This document shows positions 51,038-57,073 of a stretch of 59,403 bases of DNA, piece by piece (position 1 is the stretch's first letter; each line of letters starts with the position of its first letter). The DNA lies in IMG/VR virus record IMGVR_UViG_3300032297_000320, positions 1 to 59,403 of that record, one strand, 5' to 3'. A program made the position numbers and the translations under genes. The DNA comes from a virus. Below the pieces are notes generated by a model. That model was not told the DNA's origin and did no database searches. It saw only the letters and a program-made list of their open reading frames with translations.

Positions 51038-51056
51038 AACAGCAATAATAGCTGTT
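51038..51056. promoter_or_regulatory. Inverted repeat AACAGC-N7-GCTGTT
   Basis: A 6-bp perfect inverted repeat just upstream of the first late -7 box. The same half-sites (AACAGCAAT/ATTGCTGTT) flank the -33 box of the ERF promoter at 57063-57101, and an AACAGC/GCTGTT pair occurs at 51373-51392. Confidence 0.4.
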
Positions 51057-51083
51057 TTATGGACCCATAAGAAAAATAAACTC

Positions 51084-51098
51084 CTACTAATTTAGTAG
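51084..51098. promoter_or_regulatory. 15-bp palindrome CTACTAA-T-TTAGTAG
   Basis: Perfect 7-bp arms around a single T, in AT-rich DNA between the divergent late and early promoters. A dimeric repressor site is plausible. Confidence 0.4.
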
Positions 51099-51146
51099 AT
51101 ATTTATATAACTATCTGAAAGACACACCAATAAACTAACATCTACC

Positions 51147-51179
51147 ACTTGACTTTCTCGTTTTTCTTTTGTAACTTCG
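51147..51179 (+). promoter_or_regulatory. Early promoter, ACTTG-N20-TAACTTCG
   Basis: ACTTG at 51147-51151 and TAACTTCG at 51172-51179, 20 nt apart. Its transcript would start near 51185, run through the structured segment, and could read into the early operon. Confidence 0.65.
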
Positions 51180-51183
51180 CTAA

Positions 51184-51425
51184 GGCTAGAGCCGATAGAC
51201 AGAACGCAGACTAACTAAGCTCTCTTATCATCGAGAGCCTACTTAGCCTACCAAACAAAGAAGGGGCGGCGCCTCAGCAGAGCCCCCACCCCACCGCCGA
51301 GAGCAAACAAAGCTCAAGCTCCTAAGATCCGCTCAGCTACCCATAATACAGGCGTACTATACCCCAACCATAGCTGTTCAAATCATAACAGCAAATCAGT
51401 TGGCTCTAATAGTTTTTTCTTTTTA
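51184..51425 (+). ncRNA. Candidate structured non-coding RNA
   Basis: About 240 nt without a credible ORF between an early promoter and a T-rich run (ttttttcttttt, 51413-51424). Several hairpins are visible: CTCTC/GAGAG near 51220-51237 nested in AGGCTA/TAGCCT, GGGGC/GCCCC and GGCGG/CCGCC between about 51263 and 51300, GAGC/GCTC near 51302-51316, and GCTGTT/AACAGC at 51373-51392. The segment is C/G-rich against AT-rich flanks. It matches no RNA family I can name. Confidence 0.45.
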
Positions 51426-51439
51426 TTACAGCCAACTTG

Positions 51440-51530
51440 TATCTAGGGACCACAAATAAGTATCTAGGGTTACAAATAAGTACCTAGGGTTAGATATAAG
51501 TATCTAGTGGTGCAAATAAGTACCTAGGGG
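51440..51530. repeat. Iterons: five ~20-bp tandem repeats (AAATAAGTAYCTAGGG)
   Basis: The core TATCTAG/TACCTAG begins at 51440, 51461, 51481, 51501 and 51521: spacing 21, 20, 20, 20 nt, close to two helical turns. Each is preceded by AAATAAG or a close variant. Regular iterons in a non-coding divergent region are typical of replication origins or cooperative binding sites. Confidence 0.7.
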
Positions 51531-51549
51531 ATTATATACATAATCGATC

Positions 51550-51838
51550 GTTCGCGCGCGCGTACGGAAACCGATTCCCAGACGTATGGGGTTGCGTTTG
51601 ACAGCATTTCGTTCGTAGGTTTCAGCGTTTTGCCCACGTGACTCTCGTGATGAACTGACTGATTTTGCTGAGGGTTTTGACTTGAGTTCCTAGGGAAAAA
51701 GGAGGAACAATCCCCCCCCTACTTCACCCCTTTCTGCCCACTATCTCCCACCCCTACCCACGTGCTATGCGCACTTGTGCACGTGCTCACGTGTGTGCGT
51801 TACGCGTGTGTGTGCGCGCATTATGCGCGTGCGCGAGC
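51550..51838. other. Low-complexity control region: polypyrimidine and alternating Pu-Py tracts
   Basis: After the iterons come CGCGCGCGCG (about 51554-51562), a C-rich polypyrimidine tract with a run of eight C (51709-51758), and an alternating purine-pyrimidine tract (51759-51838) containing several CACGTG, GTGTGTGTGCGCGC and the palindrome CGCGCAT-T-ATGCGCG. Such DNA can form triplex or Z-DNA/cruciform structures. TTATCCATC at about 51860 resembles a DnaA box (7 of 9). No gene is seen. Confidence 0.5.
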
Positions 51839-51970
51839 CAAAGGAATTCGGTTAGCTTTATCCATCATTTTGAGCAATGGATGTATAGTTTCGTTCAATT
51901 TGCGGTTTGCCTATTGTGGGTTCGTTTCGGCTAACTACATTCGCAGTGTTAAACCATTAAAACAATTGCT

Positions 51971-52285
51971 ATGACTCCTTCATCACTTTACAACACCCCC
52001 TCACTCGGAGACTTCATTAAGAGCACCTACGGCGAGATACCTTCGGTCGAGGTTTTGACTGAGCAGGTAGAGAACAACGTACGCCGCCTTGCTGAACTTG
52101 AGTCACGTGTTCCGAACTTCCTTAAGGAGAAAGAATTCGCCTTCGTTGACTTGCGTCGTGAGGTTATCACCTTGCAAGATATTGAGGACTACGAGTACGA
52201 CACTGCTGATGTGAACTACCACTGCAAACGTGCGAACGAACTGCTCACTAAGGTTGAGCAACGTGCGACTAAGTTAGGCTACTAA
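51971..52285 (+). CDS. First early protein, hypothetical
   Basis: A 104-residue helical protein (VEVLTEQVENNVRRLAELES, NYHCKRANELLTKVEQRATK) with an acidic middle. No family recognised. The start follows the leader TTAAACCATTAAAACAATTG, which resembles the leaders after the two hammerhead cleavage sites. First gene right of the origin-like region. Confidence 0.65.
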   Translation: MTPSSLYNTPSLGDFIKSTYGEIPSVEVLTEQVENNVRRLAELESRVPNFLKEKEFAFVDLRREVITLQDIEDYEYDTADVNYHCKRANELLTKVEQRATKLGY

Positions 52286-52316
52286 AAATTTGAAAAACCG
52301 AAAAAACTGTTCTGCT

Positions 52317-52511
52317 ATGAAAACTAAAAAATCAAACCTATACTCATTCTTTGTCTTAATCGGAGGCGGAGTAGTTCACAAGGAGGTATACCGCCGTGAG
52401 ACTAAGTGTCCTAGTCGCACTAAGGAGTACAAGGTAGTTCGGTGTATGTTCGAGAACTTCAGTGGTGCTGAGGTGCCCATCGTGGGCTACGGATACGAAA
52501 TCGTTAAATAA
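52317..52511 (+). CDS. Small hypothetical early protein
   Basis: A 64-residue basic beta-rich protein (KKSNLYSFFVLIGGGVVHKE, RTKEYKVVRCMFENFSG). ATG 52317 is preferred over one at 52290 because it follows the A-rich CTGTTCTGCT leader style of neighbours. Function unknown. Confidence 0.6.
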   Translation: MKTKKSNLYSFFVLIGGGVVHKEVYRRETKCPSRTKEYKVVRCMFENFSGAEVPIVGYGYEIVK

Positions 52512-52529
52512 GTTAAAACTTTCTATGCT

Positions 52530-52727
52530 ATGAAAGTGCATACGTATTCCTTTGGGGGCCTTAAAATTAGGGTTTGCTACCATCGTGATGCCGAGGGTGC
52601 GCTGAAGTGGGCTGTGAGTTCTCCTGAGTTCGATGTGTGTGAATATACTGACGAACTATGGGCAACGAAGGGTGAGGCAATCGAGGCGGGTGTGTATGCC
52701 GCAAAGAGGTTAACTGAGGAGTCCTAG
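52530..52727 (+). CDS. Small hypothetical early protein ending inside a ribozyme
   Basis: A 65-residue protein (MKVHTYSFGGLKIRVCYHRD, ...EFDVCEYTDELWATKGEAIE) of unknown function. Its last six codons form stem I and the core of hammerhead 1, and the TAG stop lies in the stem II loop. Ribosomes reaching the stop would unfold the ribozyme, so translation and self-cleavage may compete. Confidence 0.65.
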   Translation: MKVHTYSFGGLKIRVCYHRDAEGALKWAVSSPEFDVCEYTDELWATKGEAIEAGVYAAKRLTEES

Positions 52728-52757
52728 GTGGACGAAACGTCGCGAGACGTCTTAACC
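52708..52757 (+). ncRNA. Hammerhead ribozyme 1 (type I)
   Basis: All core elements are present. Stem I GGTTAA (52708-52713) pairs with TTAACC (52752-52757). Core CTGAGGA at 52714-52720. Stem II GTCC-TAGGT-GGAC (52721-52733). GAA(A) at 52734-52737. Stem III ACGTC-GCGA-GACGT (52737-52750), with a GNRA loop. Cleavage triplet GTC, with the expected cut between 52751 and 52752. The open stem is stem I (type I). Cleavage would give the downstream gene a 5' end 23 nt before its ATG. Confidence 0.93.
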
Positions 52758-52774
52758 ATAAAACAATCAAAACA

Positions 52775-53017
52775 ATGACTATTAAGGACTATTATCTGAA
52801 AAACTTTTCAACTGATGAATTAGGTTTGGAACTTAATTGCAAACCAACATTTGCAGGTCTTTTGCACCAACTTCTTATTGGTAAATGTGTTTACGAATAC
52901 ATTGGTGTATACGATTCAATTGTGCGAGAAATGTTATTTGAGGAACTTGCAAGAGAGATAGAAACACCTTATAAGTTTGTTTACGACCTATGGTTAAACA
53001 ATAGTGAAAAAGGTTAA
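52775..53017 (+). CDS. AT-rich small protein between two hammerhead ribozymes
   Basis: An 80-residue protein (MTIKDYYLKNFSTDELGLEL, ...CVYEYIGVYDSIVREMLFEE). I do not recognise a family; it is acidic and probably helical. Its codons are clearly more A/T-rich than those of neighbouring early genes, suggesting separate acquisition. The TAA stop lies in stem I of hammerhead 2. Together the two ribozymes would release an RNA of 308 nt (52752-53059) carrying only this gene. Confidence 0.65.
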   Translation: MTIKDYYLKNFSTDELGLELNCKPTFAGLLHQLLIGKCVYEYIGVYDSIVREMLFEELAREIETPYKFVYDLWLNNSEKG

Positions 53018-53065
53018 CTGATGAGGACTAAATGTCCGAAACAAGGAGCAATCCTTGTCTTAACC
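53012..53065 (+). ncRNA. Hammerhead ribozyme 2 (type I)
   Basis: Stem I GGTTAA (53012-53017) with TTAACC (53060-53065). Core CTGATGA at 53018-53024. Stem II GGAC-TAAAT-GTCC (53025-53037). GAA(A) at 53038-53041. Stem III ACAAGGA-GCAA-TCCTTGT (53041-53058), with a GCAA tetraloop. Cleavage triplet GTC with the cut between 53059 and 53060. Stems II and III differ from ribozyme 1 in sequence yet keep pairing, which is internal covariation evidence. Confidence 0.95.
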
Positions 53066-53082
53066 ATAAAACAATCGAAACT

Positions 53083-53286
53083 ATGAACACTTCAATTGAA
53101 AGCATCGTTGCATACGAGAGCGGAGAGCTCACTGATCAGGAGGTCGTGTACTTCTTTGCCGAACTTGTGAAGAGCGGTCTAGCCTGGAATCTTCAGGGTC
53201 ACTACGGACGGACTGCGAGTGCGCTAATTGACCACGGACTAATTGACGAGCAAGGAAACGTTTCTCTTGCTGTTCTAGAACTTTAA
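53083..53286 (+). CDS. Conserved small phage protein (YESGEL... LQGHYGR)
   Basis: A 67-residue protein: SIESIVAYESGELTDQEVVY, AELVKSGLAWNLQGHYGRTA, ALIDHGLIDEQGNV. The 'GLAWNLQGHYGRTA..LI..GLI' pattern occurs in many phages and is uncharacterised. The start at 53083 is 23 nt after the ribozyme 2 cut; an in-frame ATG at 53032 lies within the ribozyme itself and is rejected. Confidence 0.75.
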   Translation: MNTSIESIVAYESGELTDQEVVYFFAELVKSGLAWNLQGHYGRTASALIDHGLIDEQGNVSLAVLEL

Positions 53287-53309
53287 TAACCGCCAACGAA
53301 ATCTAACTT

Positions 53310-53519
53310 ATGAAAACTTATCAATTCATCGTGACTGTGAGCAACAGCACCATCGTCGAGGTTCAATCTGAAAACTACGAGGAGGCCGTCGGACTTGCGC
53401 TGAAGGAGTTCCACGAGAGTGAGGTCATCCACGATCTATGCGACCCACGCTCTATGGGTGTTGACATTGAGCTCGAAGAGGAGTTTGATGGTGAGGTACC
53501 AGAAATGTATCCACTTTGA
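53310..53519 (+). CDS. Small acidic early protein
   Basis: A 69-residue protein (KTYQFIVTVSNSTIVEVQSE, NYEEAVGLALKEFHESEVIH) with a beta-strand start, one helix, and an acidic end (VDIELEEEFDGEVPEMYPL). It resembles small ferredoxin-like phage proteins of unknown function. Confidence 0.65.
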   Translation: MKTYQFIVTVSNSTIVEVQSENYEEAVGLALKEFHESEVIHDLCDPRSMGVDIELEEEFDGEVPEMYPL

Positions 53520-53532
53520 CCGAAAATGTGTT

Positions 53533-53562
53533 TTGCCGAACAAACAATTCTTTTAACCTTTG
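53533..53562 (+). promoter_or_regulatory. Possible promoter TTG-N19-AACCTTTG
   Basis: TTG at 53533-53535 and AACCTTTG at 53555-53562; the -7 box has one mismatch to TAnnTTTG. The 17-nt block around it (AATTCTTTTAACCTTTG) is repeated exactly upstream of 54130. Confidence 0.45.
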
Positions 53563-53587
53563 ACTAACCAACGAAATAATTAAAACT

Positions 53588-53743
53588 ATGAAACAATTAG
53601 AATCAGGAGCGGCATCGCTCAAGGTGGAACTGCACAAGGGGGTGATTAGTGTCTACCACGGAACGGACGGCACTTTGCTGTTCACCCGCCCTGCCTTCGA
53701 GGGAGACTGGGGCAAACTTTTTAATCAACTTAAAAACAACTAA
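53588..53743 (+). CDS. Small early protein
   Basis: A 51-residue protein (MKQLESGAASLKVELHKGVI, VYHGTDGTLLFTRPAFEGDW) with an alternating beta pattern. No family recognised; it is supported by the A-rich leader and its fit with the next gene (ATG 7 nt after the stop). Confidence 0.6.
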   Translation: MKQLESGAASLKVELHKGVISVYHGTDGTLLFTRPAFEGDWGKLFNQLKNN

Positions 53744-53749
53744 GAAACT

Positions 53750-54064
53750 ATGGAACGCTTTAACAAATATCAATTCACTGCCGACCTAGAGGCAGAACTT
53801 CTAGAGGCTGTAAACAACGACCAAATCAGTGAGCTCGAAGAGGTCTTCGACTGGATGCATCAATCAATCGAGAACGCTGTGATCTATGCGGCGGACTGCT
53901 TCGAAATCATTCGGGAACTTCACTTCACGAACTTCAAGGACAGCGACTTTGAGATTACTGACATCTACCAGGCCGCTTATGCCGCCTTGTACGAGTACGC
54001 CAACGAAAACATTGACCTAAGTGATGTCGAGGAAGCGATTAAAAACAAGATAGAAAATGACTGA
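53750..54064 (+). CDS. Acidic helical early protein
   Basis: A 104-residue acidic protein (KYQFTADLEAELLEAVNNDQ, ...DLSDVEEAIKNKIEND). Entirely helical in appearance with many Glu/Asp; DNA mimicry cannot be excluded but there is no direct evidence. Unknown function. Confidence 0.65.
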   Translation: MERFNKYQFTADLEAELLEAVNNDQISELEEVFDWMHQSIENAVIYAADCFEIIRELHFTNFKDSDFEITDIYQAAYAALYEYANENIDLSDVEEAIKNKIEND

Positions 54065-54072
54065 AAATGGGT

Positions 54073-54103
54073 TTGTCTATCTAAGTAATTCTTTTAACCT
54101 TTG
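54073..54103 (+). promoter_or_regulatory. Possible promoter TTG-N20-AACCTTTG
   Basis: TTTG ending at 54075 and AACCTTTG at 54096-54103, spacing 20 nt. It is a near copy of the 53533-53562 site, including the following ACCAAC(A/G)AAA leader. Confidence 0.45.
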
Positions 54104-54129
54104 AAAAACCAACAAAACAATTAAACACA

Positions 54130-54513
54130 ATGAAAAACACAATGAGCCTTTTAGAAGCCGTAGAATTCCTGGTAGGACTTCAGGACGGTGAGAACGACCA
54201 ACTTGCTCAGGCAATAGATGTAGTCGTTGGCGGACTTAAGTTTGGCCACGAGGAATTCAATCAAGTAGAACTATCTTCCTTAGCCTGGACCGCAGAAGAC
54301 TTTGATAACCACGTTGAAGGGTTGTACGACCTAGGAAAGATTGACGAGTCAACAGCAAAGAAGCTTATGGCCTATCGTGAGTCTGAAAAGCTAGGTATTG
54401 TTTCGAACGCAATCGAAGATATCGAGGACTCAATTATGGAGAAAATAAATGACAGCATTTTCTTACGTGTTCGTATAGAAGCTAACCAAGTAAAAAATCA
54501 AAGCAATGCCTAA
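54130..54513 (+). CDS. Acidic early protein
   Basis: A 127-residue acidic, helical protein (MSLLEAVEFLVGLQDGENDQ, GLYDLGKIDESTAKKLMAYR). Two ATG codons (54130 and 54142) are possible starts. The stop overlaps the next gene by 8 nt. Unknown function. Confidence 0.65.
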   Translation: MKNTMSLLEAVEFLVGLQDGENDQLAQAIDVVVGGLKFGHEEFNQVELSSLAWTAEDFDNHVEGLYDLGKIDESTAKKLMAYRESEKLGIVSNAIEDIEDSIMEKINDSIFLRVRIEANQVKNQSNA

Positions 54514-55054
54514 TTGGATGAGAACAGCCCTTGAAGTATCAGGCGATCAGAAACTACAGCAAGAATTCTTTGCCGCAATCGGCAACGGAATCGGGTCAGA
54601 ACAGCCAATCGATTTCGAGAAGCTAATACCACCACCTGCGAATATCTTCAGGGGTAACTTAGGAGATACCGAGAGAGTGTACTGCGAGGAGAACAACATA
54701 CCGAATTGGTACGACTGGAACCGCGAGAACTGGGGGACCAAGTGGAACGCGGCCTACGGAGAGCTTCGGCCCTCGAAGCAAGGGGACAGCACTGTGCTGT
54801 TCTTTGACACCGCGTGGAGCTTGCCTATGCCTGTCCTCGAGAAGATTGAGGAGATGCTGATGAATGAGTTCCTTGGCCTTGAAATCTACGGAGAGTTCAT
54901 TGAGGAGGGCTACGCAGTTGCGGGAGTTATCCTGATGGGCAAGGACGGCGGAGATATCCGGGAGATAGACATCGACTTCGACCAAGAGTCAGACCAACCA
55001 AAGATTAATTTCTTTGATCAGGACGGAACAGAATTTAAATTTAAAAACCTTTAA
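54506..55054 (+). CDS. DUF1281/YubB-like ferredoxin-fold protein
   Basis: A 182-residue protein. MPNWMRTALEVSGDQKLQQE, then IPNWYDWNRENWGTKWNAAY and STVLFFDTAWSLPMPVLEKI match the YubB/DUF1281 pattern (CxN.L.v.G....., W...NWGTKWna). That family is common on plasmids and phages and has an api/YubB ferredoxin-like domain of unknown function. The C-terminal acidic part (IREIDIDFDQESDQPK) is less conserved. Confidence 0.75.
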   Translation: MPNWMRTALEVSGDQKLQQEFFAAIGNGIGSEQPIDFEKLIPPPANIFRGNLGDTERVYCEENNIPNWYDWNRENWGTKWNAAYGELRPSKQGDSTVLFFDTAWSLPMPVLEKIEEMLMNEFLGLEIYGEFIEEGYAVAGVILMGKDGGDIREIDIDFDQESDQPKINFFDQDGTEFKFKNL

Positions 55055-55057
55055 GCA

Positions 55058-55252
55058 ATGAAATCTTTCTTCGGACAAATCTTCACTCCACTGCGCCAAC
55101 CAAAGGTGTGCATTGAGTACGCAAACGGTGTGTTCATCCTGGTTGATGAGTCGGACCAAAGCTTGGGCTACGAGTTCAAGAACTTTAACGAGGCGTTTCG
55201 CTTCGCTAAGACAATGGGCTACGAGTTCAGTGATAACGACTATTTCGTCTGA
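55058..55252 (+). CDS. Small early protein
   Basis: A 64-residue protein (MKSFFGQIFTPLRQPKVCIE, ...FKNFNEAFRFAKTMGYEFSD). The ending 'NEAFRFAKTMGYEFSD' resembles the end of the following 49-residue protein ('EDEAFNYAKQLESIKQ'), suggesting a tandem duplication of a small module. Unknown function. Confidence 0.6.
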   Translation: MKSFFGQIFTPLRQPKVCIEYANGVFILVDESDQSLGYEFKNFNEAFRFAKTMGYEFSDNDYFV

Positions 55253-55253
55253 T

Positions 55254-55403
55254 ATGCCGTTCATCGTTTCGTATAACCCAGACAGCGAGACCTTTGATGT
55301 ACTTCAGAAGAGTCCGTTCCGACTGGTCCGATCCTTCACATACGAGGACGAAGCCTTCAACTACGCCAAGCAATTAGAATCTATTAAACAGCAAAAGAAA
55401 TGA
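55254..55403 (+). CDS. Small early protein, paralogue of preceding gene
   Basis: A 49-residue protein (MPFIVSYNPDSETFDVLQKS, PFRLVRSFTYEDEAFNYAKQ). The start codon is one base after the upstream TGA. The beta-then-helix layout (..FxxxDEAFxxAKxL) matches the 55058-55252 product. Confidence 0.6.
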   Translation: MPFIVSYNPDSETFDVLQKSPFRLVRSFTYEDEAFNYAKQLESIKQQKK

Positions 55404-56005
55404 AAGACTACAGCGACAACCCAATCGATATCCGACTTCAGAACTGTACTGAGTGCGGACAAGAGTTCGATCAGGACAACGACTACTACGAGTACAACGC
55501 CAAGGATGAAATCATCTGCAGTGACTGCTACTCTTCTCACTGGGATAGTGCGGTGAGCGTATACGAATACGACCCTGAGTACGAGAACCTTAGCCGCATT
55601 GAGTACTCCTATACTCTAGAAAAGCACCGAGACTACGAGAACTACGACCCGTACGACGGCCCACCTCAGTGCATCAAGAAAGCCGAATGGAAGCGAATAG
55701 ACGGATGGAGAGGATACGTTGATGTAGAGATTGCCGATGGCTTCACCTGCGTTGCCGAAGGATGGTCTACCGATATGTACGATGATGTCAAGTGGAAGTG
55801 GGACTTCAACGAGTTTGTTGACAAAGTACACTCAGGAGAACTTGTACCGCCAGTCGAGACATTCTTCATCTTCGCTCAGACGAGCAACGTATTTTCTACT
55901 GCCGCACAGCTTGTGGTACGTACGCACCAAGAGAACACATTCCTGAACTGGTTGGCTGATCAGGCAGGGCTTACTAAAGAACAACTTCAAAACGCACTAC
56001 GATGA
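55400..56005 (+). CDS. Zinc-ribbon hypothetical protein
   Basis: A 201-residue acidic/aromatic protein with an N-terminal CTECG (residues 16-20) and CSDCY (about 40-44), a CxxC-x20-CxxC zinc ribbon. The middle is Tyr/Asp-rich (RDYENYDPYDGPPQ), followed by a beta-rich part (GYVDVEIADGFTCVAEGW) and a helical end. Unknown function; it may bind nucleic acid or a host protein. It overlaps its neighbours by 4 nt. Confidence 0.6.
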   Translation: MKDYSDNPIDIRLQNCTECGQEFDQDNDYYEYNAKDEIICSDCYSSHWDSAVSVYEYDPEYENLSRIEYSYTLEKHRDYENYDPYDGPPQCIKKAEWKRIDGWRGYVDVEIADGFTCVAEGWSTDMYDDVKWKWDFNEFVDKVHSGELVPPVETFFIFAQTSNVFSTAAQLVVRTHQENTFLNWLADQAGLTKEQLQNALR

Positions 56006-56208
56006 AAAACGGAATCTACATTGAACTAACTGAGTCGCTATCTTGGTCAGTTGACAACGACAACTATATGCTAACAGCAATGTTTTCGAGCTCGGAGGGG
56101 GACACAGTCATTGACTTCCCCCTTCACGAAGACTTCCTTGACTTTGCTTTGGCTTATGTCGAACAATACAAGAGACACATCAACAACAAAATCAACAATG
56201 AGTTATGA
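56002..56208 (+). CDS. Small early protein
   Basis: A 68-residue protein (MKNGIYIELTESLSWSVDND, ...FPLHEDFLDFALAYVEQYKR), beta then helix, of unknown function. It overlaps the next ATG as ATGA at 56205-56208. Confidence 0.6.
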   Translation: MKNGIYIELTESLSWSVDNDNYMLTAMFSSSEGDTVIDFPLHEDFLDFALAYVEQYKRHINNKINNEL

Positions 56209-56342
56209 ATCGCAAGAAAACAAACGAGGAGTTCGGTGAGGTCTTTGACCTACTTGTTGAAAAAGCTATGTCGTTTCTGCAGGTGATTATTTTCGCTAAC
56301 ATTGTAGTGTTAATAGTGGCGCAGATACTCAAAGCATTATAA
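56205..56342 (+). CDS. Small single-span membrane protein
   Basis: A 45-residue protein with a charged N terminus (MNRKKTNEEFGEVFDLLVEK) and one C-terminal membrane span (SFLQVIIFANIVVLIVAQIL). Translationally coupled to the previous gene. An early membrane peptide could act in superinfection exclusion or host inhibition, but this is only suggestion. Confidence 0.6.
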   Translation: MNRKKTNEEFGEVFDLLVEKAMSFLQVIIFANIVVLIVAQILKAL

Positions 56343-56344
56343 TT

Positions 56345-56659
56345 ATGAAGATGACCTACGAATCATTCACCTCAACAACCTTCCGCATAAAGTTCTGCAT
56401 TGGCTCAGAGCGTGCGGAGGTAACGATCGAACCACTTGTCGATGACGAGTGGGTTACCACCTACGTGGGAAACGAGTGCTACGATGTTAACCTTTGGCTG
56501 GATGATAACGTAGGCAAGGATCAGGAAGGGCTTGTGCGCTTTGGTGTGTACCACGTCAAGCCCGACCCTGACAACTCCCCAGATGGGATGTGGATTACCG
56601 ACAGCAAGGTGGTCTGCAGTAGCGACTGTCCGGGATCTCAGATTGATATTTGCTGTTAA
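56345..56659 (+). CDS. Cys-containing early protein
   Basis: A 104-residue beta-rich protein (STTFRIKFCIGSERAEVTIE, ...VYHVKPDPDNSPDGMWITD) with clustered Cys at the C terminus (VVCSSDCPGSQIDICC). No family recognised. Confidence 0.6.
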   Translation: MKMTYESFTSTTFRIKFCIGSERAEVTIEPLVDDEWVTTYVGNECYDVNLWLDDNVGKDQEGLVRFGVYHVKPDPDNSPDGMWITDSKVVCSSDCPGSQIDICC

Positions 56660-56686
56660 TAACTTTATTTTTAATTCAACCAAAAA

Positions 56687-56719
56687 ACTTGCAAGTCTCG
56701 AGAACGAGCGCTAACTTCG
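56687..56719 (+). promoter_or_regulatory. Early promoter, ACTTG-N20-TAACTTCG
   Basis: ACTTG at 56687-56691 and TAACTTCG at 56712-56719, 20 nt apart, identical in both boxes to the promoter at 51147-51179. It precedes the short gene at 56749. Confidence 0.65.
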
Positions 56720-56748
56720 CTTAGCTCAAGAGCGCAAGAGAAACCAAA

Positions 56749-56889
56749 ATGATAACTATGAGCGAGCACTTTCAGTCACTAGTAGAGTTCTACGTGCTAC
56801 GGATTAGCGCGATGGAGGCGGCCCTCAAAGCCGCCGAGTCAGAGCGCGATGCCCTGCTAGAACAGCTTATGGAGCGTAAGGCTTCCTGA
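56749..56889 (+). CDS. Small coiled-coil protein
   Basis: A 46-residue helical protein (MITMSEHFQSLVEFYVLRIS then AMEAALKAAESERDALLEQL) with an amphipathic, coiled-coil-like C-terminal half. An alternative ATG lies at 56758. Short, but well placed behind a promoter. Confidence 0.5.
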   Translation: MITMSEHFQSLVEFYVLRISAMEAALKAAESERDALLEQLMERKAS

Positions 56890-56950
56890 CGCTACGTTAC
56901 CGAGCGCAATCCAGGCGCACTATGTCCAACCCGAAACAACCAATGAAACA

Positions 56951-57073
56951 ATGAGAGAACAGTTTATGAGGATAGCTATGGCTAGATTACGTGCCGACTA
57001 TCCGTTCCGACTACAACGTATTGCTGTTGCCGCGAAGATGTGGAGCAGGTATGTTGAAAGAAAACAGCAATAA
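56951..57073 (+). CDS. Tiny basic protein
   Basis: A 40-residue Arg-rich peptide (MREQFMRIAMARLRADYPFR, LQRIAVAAKMWSRYVERKQQ). It follows the leader AACCAATGAAACA and ends inside the next promoter. Supported by context and lack of alternatives. Confidence 0.45.
   Translation: MREQFMRIAMARLRADYPFRLQRIAVAAKMWSRYVERKQQ

Noticed and set aside
51440-51530. CRISPR array
   Set aside because: The repeats are contiguous ~20-bp units with no unique spacers and no cas genes; they are iterons.
51840-51970. A sixth early-type promoter just before the first early gene
   Set aside because: Only near-misses such as TAGTTTCG and TAGCTTTA, with no ACTTG/TTG 19-21 nt upstream.
52820-52830. TAGGTTTG as a promoter box
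   Set aside because: Inside a coding region, no matching upstream box at the right distance and no gene start nearby.
52945-52979. ACTTG followed by TAAGTTTG inside the ribozyme-bracketed gene as a sixth early promoter
   Set aside because: Spacing is 22 nt instead of the 20 nt seen in all five other sites, and it lies within a coding region.
53520-53587. A third hammerhead ribozyme upstream of 53588 (TTAACC and GAAA present)
   Set aside because: No CUGANGA core and no pairing stem I partner. The leaders upstream of 51971 and 54130 fail for the same reason.
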